A stretch of DNA of 64,000 bases. Origin: DASSFG01 sp035547915 (GTDB lineage: Bacteria; Planctomycetota; Planctomycetia; Pirellulales; JAICIG01). The notes beneath the pieces are model-generated. The model searched no databases and was not told the origin of the DNA. It was given only the letters and a program-made list of their open reading frames with translations. The DNA is taken from positions 62,001 to 126,000 of the forward strand of contig DASZTS010000011.1 in the NCBI GenBank assembly GCA_035547915.1, given 5' to 3'. The translations under genes were made by a program, and so were the position numbers. Positions 44,088 to 52,482 of the stretch are shown one piece after another (within the stretch, counting starts at the first letter, position 1; the number at the start of each line of letters is the position of its first letter).

Positions 44088-44870
44088 GTGTCAGATTTTA
44101 CGTCATTCGATTGGTCGCCGCTCGTGGCGTCCGGCCTCATCGAGCGCGCCGAACATTTTGTATCGCTCGGATCGACCAACGACTACGCACGAGAATTGGC
44201 TGCGAGCCTGCCGCGCGGCGAAAAGGTATTGATCGTCGCCGACGAGCAGACCGCTGGACGCGGGCGTGGCACCAACCGTTGGTGGACCGGAGCGGGTAGC
44301 CTGGCTTTCAGCCTGCTTTTCGATCCCGCGGAACGGAATGTCGAGCGCCGCTGCTACCCCATGATTTCGCTCGTCGCGGCGATTGCCATCGTCGACGCCG
44401 TGGGAGCCGTGACCCGTCGATCCGACGTGGGCCTGCACTGGCCCAACGATGTGTTCATCGCCGGCCGCAAGGTGGCGGGCGTGTTGATCGAAGGACTCGC
44501 CGACGGCCGCCACGTGTTGGGCATTGGCTGCAATGTCAATAACCGCACAATTGAGGCTCCGCCCGAACTTGCCGACGTGGCAATATCTCTGGCCGACCTC
44601 ACGGGCCGGTGTATCTCTCGGTGCGACTTACTCGTGGACATTTTGCAGCGGCTCGACGTGCATCTGGCGGCGTTGGCCGGGCAACCGCAAAAGGTAGGCC
44701 AGCGTGCCGACGAACTGTGCCTGCAACATGGCTCACACCTGACGGTGCGCGCCGGCACGCGAGAGACCTCCGGCGTCTGCGCCGGTATCGCTGCCGACGG
44801 AGCGCTGCTATTGGACACCCCGACCGGCCGCCAGGCGCTCTACTCCGGCGTGCTGGTGAAGAACCGCTGA
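44088..44870 (+). CDS. birA: Biotin--[acetyl-CoA carboxylase] ligase (BirA, no HTH domain)
   Basis: 260 aa from GTG 44088, preceded by AGAGGG; upstream residues in the frame do not look like BirA. It shows SLGSTNDYARELAASLP, DEQTAGRGRGTNRWWTGAGS (the GRGRG biotinyl-AMP loop), VGLHWPNDVFIAGRKVAGVLI and a C-terminal SH3-like part (ETSGVCAGIAADGALLLDTP). There is no N-terminal helix-turn-helix, so it is a catalytic-only ligase that biotinylates the carboxylase carrier protein. It converges on the kinase gene. Confidence 0.9.
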   Translation: MSDFTSFDWSPLVASGLIERAEHFVSLGSTNDYARELAASLPRGEKVLIVADEQTAGRGRGTNRWWTGAGSLAFSLLFDPAERNVERRCYPMISLVAAIAIVDAVGAVTRRSDVGLHWPNDVFIAGRKVAGVLIEGLADGRHVLGIGCNVNNRTIEAPPELADVAISLADLTGRCISRCDLLVDILQRLDVHLAALAGQPQKVGQRADELCLQHGSHLTVRAGTRETSGVCAGIAADGALLLDTPTGRQALYSGVLVKNR

Positions 44871-44895
44871 AGTCGCGACGGCGGCCCGAAAAACC

Positions 44896-45771
44896 TCAAG
44901 CGGCGTCGACCGACTTCACGTCGGCAATCGCTTTCAAGAAGTCGTTCAAGGTGGCGAACCGCTTCTCGGGGTCGCGTTCGACGCAGCGCATGATGGCCTT
45001 GGCCAATCGCGGTTCGATCTGAGGCCGGTAGCGTTCGATCTCCACCGGCGCATGCTCGACATGTTTCATGGCCACGAGCCCCGTATCGCCGCGCTCCCAG
45101 GGGAGTTGGCCGGTGCAAATCTCGTAAGCGCTCATGCCGAAGGCAAACAGGTCGATACGCTGGTCCGTGGCGCGACGTTTGACCAGTTCAGGAGCCATGT
45201 AGTTCGGATTGCCCGTGCGATTGCCCGGCTGCATAAAGGGGGGCGTGGCCGGCACGGTCAGGCCAAAGTCGATGAGCTTCAGGTTGTCGCCCTGCGGATC
45301 GACCATAAAGTTCCGCGGACAGATGTCGCGGTGAATGAAACCGCCGTCGTGAACGGCCTGCACGGCCTCGGCGGCCTGCCGGATGATCGGAATGCGACGC
45401 TGGGCGAGCAGCGGGCCGCGGGTGCCGATGAACAGATCGACACCCTGTCCCTCGACAAACTCCATGACGACGAAGCTCTCCCCCTGCGAAGTCGTCCCAT
45501 GCTGGAGCACCTTGACGATGCGCGGATGGTTGAGCTTGGCCAGGATTTCGGCCTCGGTCGGTTTGTTGAGGCCCTTGAAGCGGGCTTCGAACTCGGCCGT
45601 TTTCTTGGGGTCGAGGATCTTTAGTCCGACGACCTTGCCGGTCTCTTTATCGCGGGCCTTGTAGAACTTCGACATCGTGCCCGAGTCGACCGCGCGGAGC
45701 AACTCGTATTTGGCGCGCACGTCAACGCGCCCGCTGGAGAGCATCGACTTAAACTGGTCCAACAGACCCAT
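44896..45771 (-). CDS. Serine/threonine protein kinase
   Basis: 291 aa. Kinase subdomains are present: ATP Lys K51 (VVGLKILD), HRDICPRN at 147-154, DFG at 168-170 and APE at 193-195. The Gly-rich loop is degenerate (VDSGTMSKFYKA). There is no membrane span or extracellular domain, so this is a soluble kinase. Its ATG follows the accD TAG stop with no gap, so it is translated with accD. Targets are unknown; control of lipid synthesis or of the pentose phosphate steps is inference from position. Confidence 0.93.
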   Translation of the reverse strand: MGLLDQFKSMLSSGRVDVRAKYELLRAVDSGTMSKFYKARDKETGKVVGLKILDPKKTAEFEARFKGLNKPTEAEILAKLNHPRIVKVLQHGTTSQGESFVVMEFVEGQGVDLFIGTRGPLLAQRRIPIIRQAAEAVQAVHDGGFIHRDICPRNFMVDPQGDNLKLIDFGLTVPATPPFMQPGNRTGNPNYMAPELVKRRATDQRIDLFAFGMSAYEICTGQLPWERGDTGLVAMKHVEHAPVEIERYRPQIEPRLAKAIMRCVERDPEKRFATLNDFLKAIADVKSVDAA

Positions 45772-46623
45772 CTATTTACCGCAATAGTCGATCGCGCGGG
45801 CGATCTCGCTTTGCAGGTCGCCACGGCGCACGATGCGATCGATGAAGCCGTGTTCGAGCAAGAACTCGCTCGTCTGAAACCCTTTGGGAAGCTCAATGCG
45901 AATCGTGGCTTGGATGGTGCGCGGTCCGGCGAAACCGATCAGTGCCTTGGGCTCGGCGAAGATCAGGTCGCCCAGCGAGGCGAAGCTGGCCGCCACGCCG
46001 CCCATCGTGGGATTGGTCAGTACCGAAATGTACAGTCCGCCGGCCTGGTCATAGCGGGCCAGGGCCGAAGAGATCTTGGCCATCTGCATCAGCGATAAGA
46101 TACCCTCGTGCATGCGGGCACCACCGCCCGACCCGCTGATGATGATGAGCGGCAACTGCTGCTGCGTGGCGCGTTCGACCAGCCGGGTGAGCTTCTCGCC
46201 CACCACCGAACCCATGCTGCCCATGATGAAGGCCGAATCGGTCACACCGAAGGCGACCCGGCGGGCGCGAATCATACCGGTACCGGTCACGGCCGCATCG
46301 CGCAGGCCGGTGCGGCTCTGCTCGGCCTTGAGACGCTCCGCATACGGTTTCTTATCGGCGAAGCCGAGCGGGTCGGTCGGCAGAAGGTCCGCATCCCATT
46401 CCTCGAACGTTCCGTCGTCGAGAAGCTGTCGAATCCGCTCCTGGGCCGAAACGTACCAGTGGTAGTCGCACTCCGGGCAGACGCCGAGCCGTCTTTCGGC
46501 TTCTTTGCGAAAGATCATGCCCTGGCATCCGGGGCAACGCTGCCAAAGACCCTCCGGCACACCCCGTTTCTTGCGCGTCATGTTCGTTTGCCCGGCTTGG
46601 ACATCGGAGCTGCCGGTGGCCAT
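45772..46623 (-). CDS. accD: Acetyl-CoA carboxylase carboxyltransferase subunit beta
   Basis: 283 aa from ATG 46623, with an in-frame ATG 14 codons later. The N-terminal zinc ribbon is CPGC...CPEC (LWQRCPGCQGM, GVCPECDYHWYVS). The crotonase-fold carboxyltransferase follows, with FIMGSMGSVVGEKLTRLVE, IIISGSGGGARMHEGILSLM and LTNPTMGGVAASFASLGD. It transfers carboxyl from biotin to acetyl-CoA, the first step of fatty acid synthesis. Its stop is immediately followed by the kinase ATG. Confidence 0.96.
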   Translation of the reverse strand: MATGSSDVQAGQTNMTRKKRGVPEGLWQRCPGCQGMIFRKEAERRLGVCPECDYHWYVSAQERIRQLLDDGTFEEWDADLLPTDPLGFADKKPYAERLKAEQSRTGLRDAAVTGTGMIRARRVAFGVTDSAFIMGSMGSVVGEKLTRLVERATQQQLPLIIISGSGGGARMHEGILSLMQMAKISSALARYDQAGGLYISVLTNPTMGGVAASFASLGDLIFAEPKALIGFAGPRTIQATIRIELPKGFQTSEFLLEHGFIDRIVRRGDLQSEIARAIDYCGK

Positions 46624-46679
46624 GTTTCGCGATCCCTCTTGGTTTTAACGGAGGTGAATTGTGCTGCCCGTCGGTCAAC

Positions 46680-47261
46680 TTAATTCGTGTGCGCCAGGCT
46701 ATGCGGCTCGACCTCGATGACCTGCCACGTGCCGTGCCGGCCGACCGCCTGCCACAGATCGCCCACGTCGCTTTGTTCCAGGTAGGCCCGCACCAGGCTG
46801 GCGAGCGGTTCGGGCACGACCAGGCCGATCGTGCCCCCTTTGTGCTTCTTGAGGATCTTTGCCAGCGCCGACCGGACGCGATCCTGCGCATCGCCTACCA
46901 TCTCGCCACCGGGCGGGCAGACGCTCTCCGGCTGCTCCTGCCACTGGCGATAGACCTTCGGCTGTTTCCGCTTGACCTCCTCGACGAGCATGCCTTGCCA
47001 TAGGCCATGGTCGAGATTGCGCAAGCTATCGAGCGTCTTGAGCTTAACCCCTAGCGCCGCGGCGATCGCACCGGCGGTCTGCAACGCGTGTTCGCAGTCG
47101 GACGAATAGAGGGCATCGATGCCCAAGCCGGCCAACTCGGAGCTGATTCGAGCGGCCTCGCCGGTGCCTTCTGCATTCAGGGGCACCTCGAGTGCTCCCT
47201 GAATGCGGCCCTGTTGCACGTATTCTGTTGCGCCGGGACGAACGAGAACGATTCGTACCAT
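46680..47261 (-). CDS. Histidine phosphatase-fold protein lacking catalytic histidines
   Basis: 193 aa with the phosphoglycerate mutase-like fold order: IVLVRPGATEYVQQGRIQG, ALYSSDCEHALQTAGAIA, LRNLDHGLWQGML, CPPGGEMVGDAQDRV and GLVVPEPLASLVRAYL. In active members the first motif is RHG and the fourth holds a His. Here the first is R8-P9-G10 (codon CCC on the minus strand) and the fourth is V149-P150-E151-P152. The R of SSDLxRA is H58. A pseudo-phosphatase with a regulatory or binding role is inferred. It lies in the rpe-accD operon. Confidence 0.88.
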   Translation of the reverse strand: MVRIVLVRPGATEYVQQGRIQGALEVPLNAEGTGEAARISSELAGLGIDALYSSDCEHALQTAGAIAAALGVKLKTLDSLRNLDHGLWQGMLVEEVKRKQPKVYRQWQEQPESVCPPGGEMVGDAQDRVRSALAKILKKHKGGTIGLVVPEPLASLVRAYLEQSDVGDLWQAVGRHGTWQVIEVEPHSLAHTN

Positions 47262-47282
47262 CGCTGTTCCGTTTTATCCTCC

Positions 47283-47972
47283 TCAATGAGAATGGGCGAG
47301 GCTCGTCAAATCGGCCAGCGCCGCCTGATAGTCGTGTTGCTTGAAGATGCCTGAACCGATCACGAGCATCTGAGCCCCGGCATCCACAGCCGGTGTAACC
47401 GTCTTGCGGTTCACTCCTCCGTCGATCTCCAAAAGGACTTCCGGTCCGACTCGCTGGCGCAGGTCGCGTAACTTTTCCAAGGCGACCGGATCGAACTCCT
47501 GCCCGCCAAAACCGGGCATGACACTCATCACCAGCACAAGGTCACAAAGATCGAGGCAATGGCTAATCGCGTCAACCGGCGTAGGTGGGTTAATCGCCAG
47601 ACCGGCGGCAGCCCCGAGACGCCGAATCTGCTCCAGTACCGGACGCGGATCGTCGACGGCCTCGGCATGGATTGTCATACCGTGCGCGCCGGCCTCGAAA
47701 TAGCGTTCGATGTACTCGCCTGGGTTGGAGATCATCAGGTGAACATCCAACGGCAGCCGCGTCATCTTGGAGAAGGCTTCGACCAGCGTCAGTCCGTACG
47801 ACAGATTGGGCACGAAATGGCCATCCATCACGTCCAGATGCAGGGCATGCGCCCCGGCGGCCTCGAGACGGTCGACCTCCTCTTGAAGACGCCCCCAGTC
47901 GCACATCAGGATCGACGGCAAAACGACGGGCGAGACCGCGCGGAGGGCAGGCAAATAACTGCGGCGTGACAT
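47283..47972 (-). CDS. rpe: Ribulose-phosphate 3-epimerase
   Basis: 229 aa. Family residues appear in order: VLPSILMCDWGRLQEEVDRL, HALHLDVMDGHFVPNLSYG (catalytic Asp, His), LDVHLMISNPGEYIERYFEA, LVLVMSVMPGFGGQEFDP, LEIDGGVNRKTVTPAVDAGA and LVIGSGIF. It interconverts ribulose 5-phosphate and xylulose 5-phosphate in the pentose phosphate pathway. It is the first gene of the rpe-phosphatase-accD-kinase run, 21 bp ahead of the phosphatase-fold gene. Confidence 0.95.
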   Translation of the reverse strand: MSRRSYLPALRAVSPVVLPSILMCDWGRLQEEVDRLEAAGAHALHLDVMDGHFVPNLSYGLTLVEAFSKMTRLPLDVHLMISNPGEYIERYFEAGAHGMTIHAEAVDDPRPVLEQIRRLGAAAGLAINPPTPVDAISHCLDLCDLVLVMSVMPGFGGQEFDPVALEKLRDLRQRVGPEVLLEIDGGVNRKTVTPAVDAGAQMLVIGSGIFKQHDYQAALADLTSLAHSH

Positions 47973-48340
47973 AAGGGCAGGCTAGTCAGCCAAATCATGC
48001 TTGCCCACGAAGGCAAGCGGTGGGCAAAGAAGGTACCATCTTGTGCGGTATGGCCGCGACTAACACCAAAGAAACGCCAGCCACTCGGCCTAATCAAGCG
48101 GCCGAGGTCGACTTTTATTCTAGCAAACCCGGCTTGCCTGGTCTGCGCCGTTCGACACGCGACTATAAGTCTATTGACAATCAACTGTTGCGCTCCGGGA
48201 CCGTGTTTGCATAGCCGCTCGTTGACGTATCGATGCCACTCGCGGGCGGGGTGCGCAGGGGGTCTGAAATCTATCGTCGGGGCGACCTTCGCATGGCTTC
48301 TTTGCCGATTTGGTATGGGACCCCTACGCGGCCGATTTGT
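47973..48340. other. 368-bp intergenic region downstream of the GTPase operon
   Basis: It should contain the rpe promoter on the minus strand and the end of the GTPase-operon transcript. A 64-codon plus-strand ORF at 48020 looks random. I see no tRNA, repeat or clear terminator. Confidence 0.35.
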
Positions 48341-49789
48341 TTACGAGGCGTCGCCGAATAGCAGGCACACGACTTCCATGGTCGTGAGGGCCAAGGCCGG
48401 GTTATGGATCTGGTCCCCATCGATGCATTCGCGCCAGACGTGCAAGGCATGACGCAGGTATTGCTCTCGCGATTCTTCGACCAAGGACGGTCCGACCTGC
48501 GCGAGCACCTCGGGCCATAACCGCCGAATCTCATCGAGCGCTCCCGGCTTGCCGGCGATCGCCTCGAAGACCATGTCATCGAGAAGCTCCAGTTTTTCGA
48601 TCGCCGCGGGGCACTGTTCGCCGACGATGTGAGAGGGGTCGCCGGCCCATTCGTTGCTCTTGGCCGGCCTCGAATCCAACGAGTCCGGTGCCGATGGGCG
48701 CCCTGCCGACGGCCACTCGGCCGCCAAGCGGTCGATGACGGAGTAGGGGCGCCCCGCGTCGGACCTGTCGCGCGAATGCGGCGCGTCTGCCCGCCGCTCG
48801 TCGGCCGCGTGCGTGGCCGTCGCGGCTACGACCTCACCGGCTGAAAGTCGCGTCTCGTTTGCTTTCGTATCGGCGAGGGGCTGCGGTAGCTCGGGCTCGC
48901 GGGAGCCTGCCATGAGTTTGCGCAATTCGTCGCCCAGCGGCCACAAGTCGGCCTCGGTCAGGCCCGGACGGGGGGTAGAAAGTTGCTGGGCCAAGAAGGC
49001 TATCTGACCCGTCTCGATGCAGCTCGCCACGAACCCGGCCCAGCCGTCGATGGCTGGAAGCATGGACGTCGGATTTGCGGATGTGTCGAGGACCGTCAAT
49101 CCATGACGCTGGGCCAGTCGACGCTGCTCGGGCAGTTTGCCGCCGAGGCAGACGATGCGAAACGGCCGCCGCGGCGACAGCCGCAACCCCGTGGAAAAGG
49201 AAAACGACAGGCGGCACTCGACCGGCAAGCAATTGACTAGGGCTGCCACCCAGCTCTCATCGTACGAGGGCGACAACAGGGCTAGCTCGGGCGCGGCCAA
49301 GGCCGTCGCGATGATCGCCGGTAGCGAAGCCATGCCCGGTTCGCAAGCGAGACGCTTTAGGACCGTTTCGTCCACGGCTGCTGCCTGGCCATACAGGTGG
49401 AACGGCTCCAATTTAGCCGGTATCTCGTCCAATACGCGCAGTTGGTTTTGGGCCGAGGCCGCTTCCAGCACCGCAAATGGGTTGTTGGCGAAGCCCAACA
49501 GCACATCGGCCGCAACAACCAGGCATTGGGTGTAGACCCGTGGCCCCTGCCGCGCACTGTATTCCTGCCCCGCCAATGTCGTCCGCGAGATGCAGTAGCA
49601 GCCGCTGGGCAGCCCGAAGAAGTTGACACTCGTGGCACCCTCCAGGTTCCACAACGAGTCGTGCGATGGACCCCACGCCGCAAGCTCGCCCAAGTCGGTC
49701 TTACCGATGCCCGCGCTGCGCGCGACGAGTTGATAGCCGTCGCGGCGGGCGGTCTGAGCTGAAGTGAAGATGGCTTGTTCGATTAACAC
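48341..49789 (-). CDS. GTPase-associated protein 1 (GAP1)-like protein
   Basis: 482 aa from GTG 49789. The first 150 residues match the GAP1 N-terminal pattern: QAIFTSAQTARRDGYQLVAR, ELAAWGPSHDSLW, FFGLPSGCYCISRTTLAGQE and PRVYTQCLVV. A helical middle part follows (SFSFSTGLRLSPRRPFRIVC). Residues about 300-400 are low-complexity, and a helical C-terminal domain ends the protein. GAP1 proteins accompany TRAFAC-type GTPases in proposed bacterial conflict systems. It starts 3 bp after the GTPase stop and is the last gene of the operon. The name is from memory of the family pattern. Confidence 0.7.
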   Translation of the reverse strand: MLIEQAIFTSAQTARRDGYQLVARSAGIGKTDLGELAAWGPSHDSLWNLEGATSVNFFGLPSGCYCISRTTLAGQEYSARQGPRVYTQCLVVAADVLLGFANNPFAVLEAASAQNQLRVLDEIPAKLEPFHLYGQAAAVDETVLKRLACEPGMASLPAIIATALAAPELALLSPSYDESWVAALVNCLPVECRLSFSFSTGLRLSPRRPFRIVCLGGKLPEQRRLAQRHGLTVLDTSANPTSMLPAIDGWAGFVASCIETGQIAFLAQQLSTPRPGLTEADLWPLGDELRKLMAGSREPELPQPLADTKANETRLSAGEVVAATATHAADERRADAPHSRDRSDAGRPYSVIDRLAAEWPSAGRPSAPDSLDSRPAKSNEWAGDPSHIVGEQCPAAIEKLELLDDMVFEAIAGKPGALDEIRRLWPEVLAQVGPSLVEESREQYLRHALHVWRECIDGDQIHNPALALTTMEVVCLLFGDAS

Positions 49790-49792
49790 AGT

Positions 49793-50701
49793 TCAGCTTT
49801 TCAGTTGTTTGACGATCCACTCGAAAGGTTCGACGATGCCGCGCGGCTCGACACGCAGCGGCACCCGCACGCGGCCATAGCGTGTCGACCGGTAGGCACA
49901 GCCGCCGGCGACGCCCGCCGCGAAAAAGCGGTAGTTGCGGAACCGTTCTCGGCATTGCCGCCAGAAGCCGGGGGCCCGGAATTGCACGAACGTCGCGGGA
50001 TCGTCGAAGCAGGGTTCGCATTCGTCGGCCTTGGTGAGCACGAACGCGACCGGCCGTCGGCTCCAATCGTGCCGTCCCCCGGCCTGGATTTCGGTCAGGT
50101 AGCTGAGCAGCTTCATCGTGAAATAGTCTTCGTCGAGCGAACCGCTCTGCAAGCGAGACGCGTCGACGAAGATCAACACGCCCAAGGACTTGGCCAGCAG
50201 CGGATAAACCACCCGATACGTGTGCGGATGATCGAGCTCTTCCAGCAGGGCCTCGCCGGGCATGTCGGGCAGGATCAATTCGAGGGGCGTCTTCTGGGCG
50301 TGCGACCGTATCTGGCAATGAACCCAATTCCAACGGTCAGGTTCGCACGGAGTCTTCTCCGGAAACTCGCCGCGGGCGAGTGCTCCGGCGGCCGCTTGCT
50401 GCAAGTTAATCGAAAAGGCTCCGCGGGCGAACGCTTGTAAACGATCGGGCTGCCGCGACAACATATCCATGAGCATGCCCAGGTAGACGGTCTTGCCGGC
50501 GGCACTGCTCCCCAAGGCTGCTACCAGGTTGGGCATCACCTTCTGCGAAGCCGCTTGATGCGCCAGTGCCATCGGCGCGAAGCAGTCGCGGCACAACTCG
50601 ACGTCATAGGTGTTGCCCGCGCCGCAGATGTAGCAGGCCACCTGGTTGGCCTGCTGGATGAGCAGCATCGACTGTAACGGTTGCTGAACTTGTTTTAGCA
50701 T
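49793..50701 (-). CDS. Zinc-ribbon TRAFAC-type GTPase
   Basis: 302 aa. A zinc ribbon C23xxC26...C37xxC40 (CYICGAGN, CRDC) precedes the GTPase domain. Walker A is G64SSAAGKT71, Walker B with the switch is in LILPDMPGEALLEEL (D146-G149), and the guanine-specificity motif is TKADE at 223-227. No membrane span is seen. This resembles the double-GTPase (DO-GTPase) partners of GAP1. It is flanked by the FGE-like gene (3-bp gap) and the GAP1-like gene (3-bp gap). A regulatory switch of the system is inferred. Confidence 0.85.
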   Translation of the reverse strand: MLKQVQQPLQSMLLIQQANQVACYICGAGNTYDVELCRDCFAPMALAHQAASQKVMPNLVAALGSSAAGKTVYLGMLMDMLSRQPDRLQAFARGAFSINLQQAAAGALARGEFPEKTPCEPDRWNWVHCQIRSHAQKTPLELILPDMPGEALLEELDHPHTYRVVYPLLAKSLGVLIFVDASRLQSGSLDEDYFTMKLLSYLTEIQAGGRHDWSRRPVAFVLTKADECEPCFDDPATFVQFRAPGFWRQCRERFRNYRFFAAGVAGGCAYRSTRYGRVRVPLRVEPRGIVEPFEWIVKQLKS

Positions 50702-50704
50702 CGG

Positions 50705-51832
50705 TCAAAGAGTCAGAGGATTGGTTCGGACTACCGCGGTCCCGACGTCGCACCGGCTGAGGGCGCAACGAAAGCCGATATTGTGCTTGCGCGACAAAGG
50801 ATTCTCGCCGCTTTGGAAATCGCAACAGGCCTGGTGCTCGAAGTACGTGTCGAATGCCCCGCCGTGAATCGTTTTCAACATCGTCGGCAGATCGAGCGGT
50901 TCACCCTCCGCATCGACACCGTCGAAGTCTCCGCTGGTCCATTCCCAAACGTTGCCGATCAACTGGTAGACTCCGCCGACACTCACGCCGGTGGAAAACT
51001 GTGTAACGGCGGCCGTTCGCCCGGGGCCGGAACCCCAGACGTTGCAACGGCCGCGGTCCATCACGTCTCCCCAGGGAAAGCGGCGTTGAGAAACCTGGTT
51101 GTCGGCCAAGCACACCGGCCATGCGGCGGCCTTGACCCACTCGCTGTCGGTCGGCAGACGCTTGCCCACCCACCGCGAATAGGCCACCGCCTCGTACCAA
51201 TTGATACCGACGACCGGGTGATCGTCTTCGCCGCTGGGGTAGCGACCACTCCGCCAGAATCGCGGCCCCGCTGTGCCTGTCAGATCGACGAACTCGGCCA
51301 AGACCGGCCAGACTTCGGCGTCCCACAGCGGGAGGACGTCATATCCTCCGGCCACGACGAATTGCCGGAACTGCCGATTCGTGACCTGATAGCGGTCGAG
51401 CATGAGCGGTTCCACGTGCCGGAGCGTTTCGCCCTCGGCGGAGCTTTCGGCGTCGCGCCGGCTGAGATCGACGAGACCGGCCGGAACGTTTGCCATCGCC
51501 CGCTCTAGTGCGTCGCGCGCCAGACCATACTGCTCGGTCGAAAGACTGGCTGTGATCTGCGGTCGCAACAGCAGGCAATAACGCCCCTGCTCGAGCATCC
51601 CCTCGACGAGTGTCGGCAGATCGGTCGCGGCGGCGACACCTGCCGCCTGCGCGGGTACAACCGGCGGTCGGTCGAGAGCAGCCGCAGGCTCGTCGGTCGG
51701 GGCGCTCGGGCGACGCACCAGCCGCGCCGCCCAGCGCGACCACCATGATCGTCCGCCGTTCTTGGCCGGCGCGTCGTCGTGATGGCCAGTCGGCTGGGCG
51801 ACCGAATAGTCTGTGGCGTGCAAAAGCTGCAT
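50705..51832 (-). CDS. Formylglycine-generating enzyme (SUMF1)-like domain protein
   Basis: 375 aa. The N-terminal 130 residues are low-complexity and helical (WWSRWAARLVRRPS, TDLPTLVEGMLEQGRYCLLL). From about residue 135 an FGE-sulfatase/SUMF1 domain is clear: LMLDRYQVTNRQFRQFV, HPVVGINWYEAVAYSRWVGK, RLPTDSEWVKAA, FPWGD, QLIGNVWEWTSGDF, GGAFDTYFE and NIGFRCAL. Most domains of this type outside true FGE bind ligands or act in conflict systems and retain no sulfatase-activating role. No sulfatase gene is in the operon. The GTPase gene starts 3 bp downstream. Confidence 0.88.
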   Translation of the reverse strand: MQLLHATDYSVAQPTGHHDDAPAKNGGRSWWSRWAARLVRRPSAPTDEPAAALDRPPVVPAQAAGVAAATDLPTLVEGMLEQGRYCLLLRPQITASLSTEQYGLARDALERAMANVPAGLVDLSRRDAESSAEGETLRHVEPLMLDRYQVTNRQFRQFVVAGGYDVLPLWDAEVWPVLAEFVDLTGTAGPRFWRSGRYPSGEDDHPVVGINWYEAVAYSRWVGKRLPTDSEWVKAAAWPVCLADNQVSQRRFPWGDVMDRGRCNVWGSGPGRTAAVTQFSTGVSVGGVYQLIGNVWEWTSGDFDGVDAEGEPLDLPTMLKTIHGGAFDTYFEHQACCDFQSGENPLSRKHNIGFRCALSRCDVGTAVVRTNPLTL

Positions 51833-51843
51833 GGTTCACCTGA

Positions 51844-52257
51844 TCAGCGTGTTCCGCTCTGACCGCTTGTCACCGCCCCCAAACCGCTTAACGAAACGAC
51901 CTCCCTTTCGAGTTCCTCGATGCGCGCCCAAGCGGCGATCAAGGCCTCTTCGGCATCACCTGGCACGCCGTTGGGAGTCGTCAACAGGTCGCACCGCGCT
52001 TGAGCAAGTTGTTTGTACAGCTCCGCCAGCTCCAAGTTGCGGGCCAATTCCTCTTCCATCCGGTTGAGCTCTCGCGATCGATAGTCGAGCACACGAGCCT
52101 GATCGTCCAACTCACAGCGCAACGATTCGAGCTCGCTCCATTGCTGGTCGAGGAAGCCTCCCGTCGCGGTGAGACTTGCGCGCAGCTCCTCCAGGGACTG
52201 AGCGACTCCTTCCCAGCCCGGCGGCTGGGGCGGCGATACGGGCGTTTCGGCGTGCAC
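51844..52257 (-). CDS. Small coiled-coil protein
   Basis: 137 aa from GTG 52257. Residues about 18-90 are a long helix with heptad character (LEELRASL, SELESLRCELDDQARVLD, ELNRMEEELARNLELAELYK), and a second helix lies near 105-122 (AWARIEELEREVVSL). It is probably an oligomerising or scaffold protein. It is the first gene of the four-gene operon, 11 bp ahead of the FGE-like gene. No family is recognised. Confidence 0.75.
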   Translation of the reverse strand: MHAETPVSPPQPPGWEGVAQSLEELRASLTATGGFLDQQWSELESLRCELDDQARVLDYRSRELNRMEEELARNLELAELYKQLAQARCDLLTTPNGVPGDAEEALIAAWARIEELEREVVSLSGLGAVTSGQSGTR

Positions 52258-52482
52258 GTCTCTTTACGATGCTGGTCCGGTTGGTCCGTACGCTGAACCG
52301 AACGGTCGTTGCGGACGGCAGAGATGGGATCATTTGCCATAACAACTCTAGGTCAGGTCGGCCGCTCGTGCAAAAACGGGAGATGAAATGCGTTCCGCCT
52401 ACTTGCAATGCGCGGAACAACTGGCCAAAGTATGAGCAGACGCACCTTATGAATTACCGCTACTATCGGGAGAACCCTTCCC

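Noticed and set aside
48020..48214. 64-codon plus-strand frame
   Set aside because: No ribosome site, no ordered composition; likely chance.
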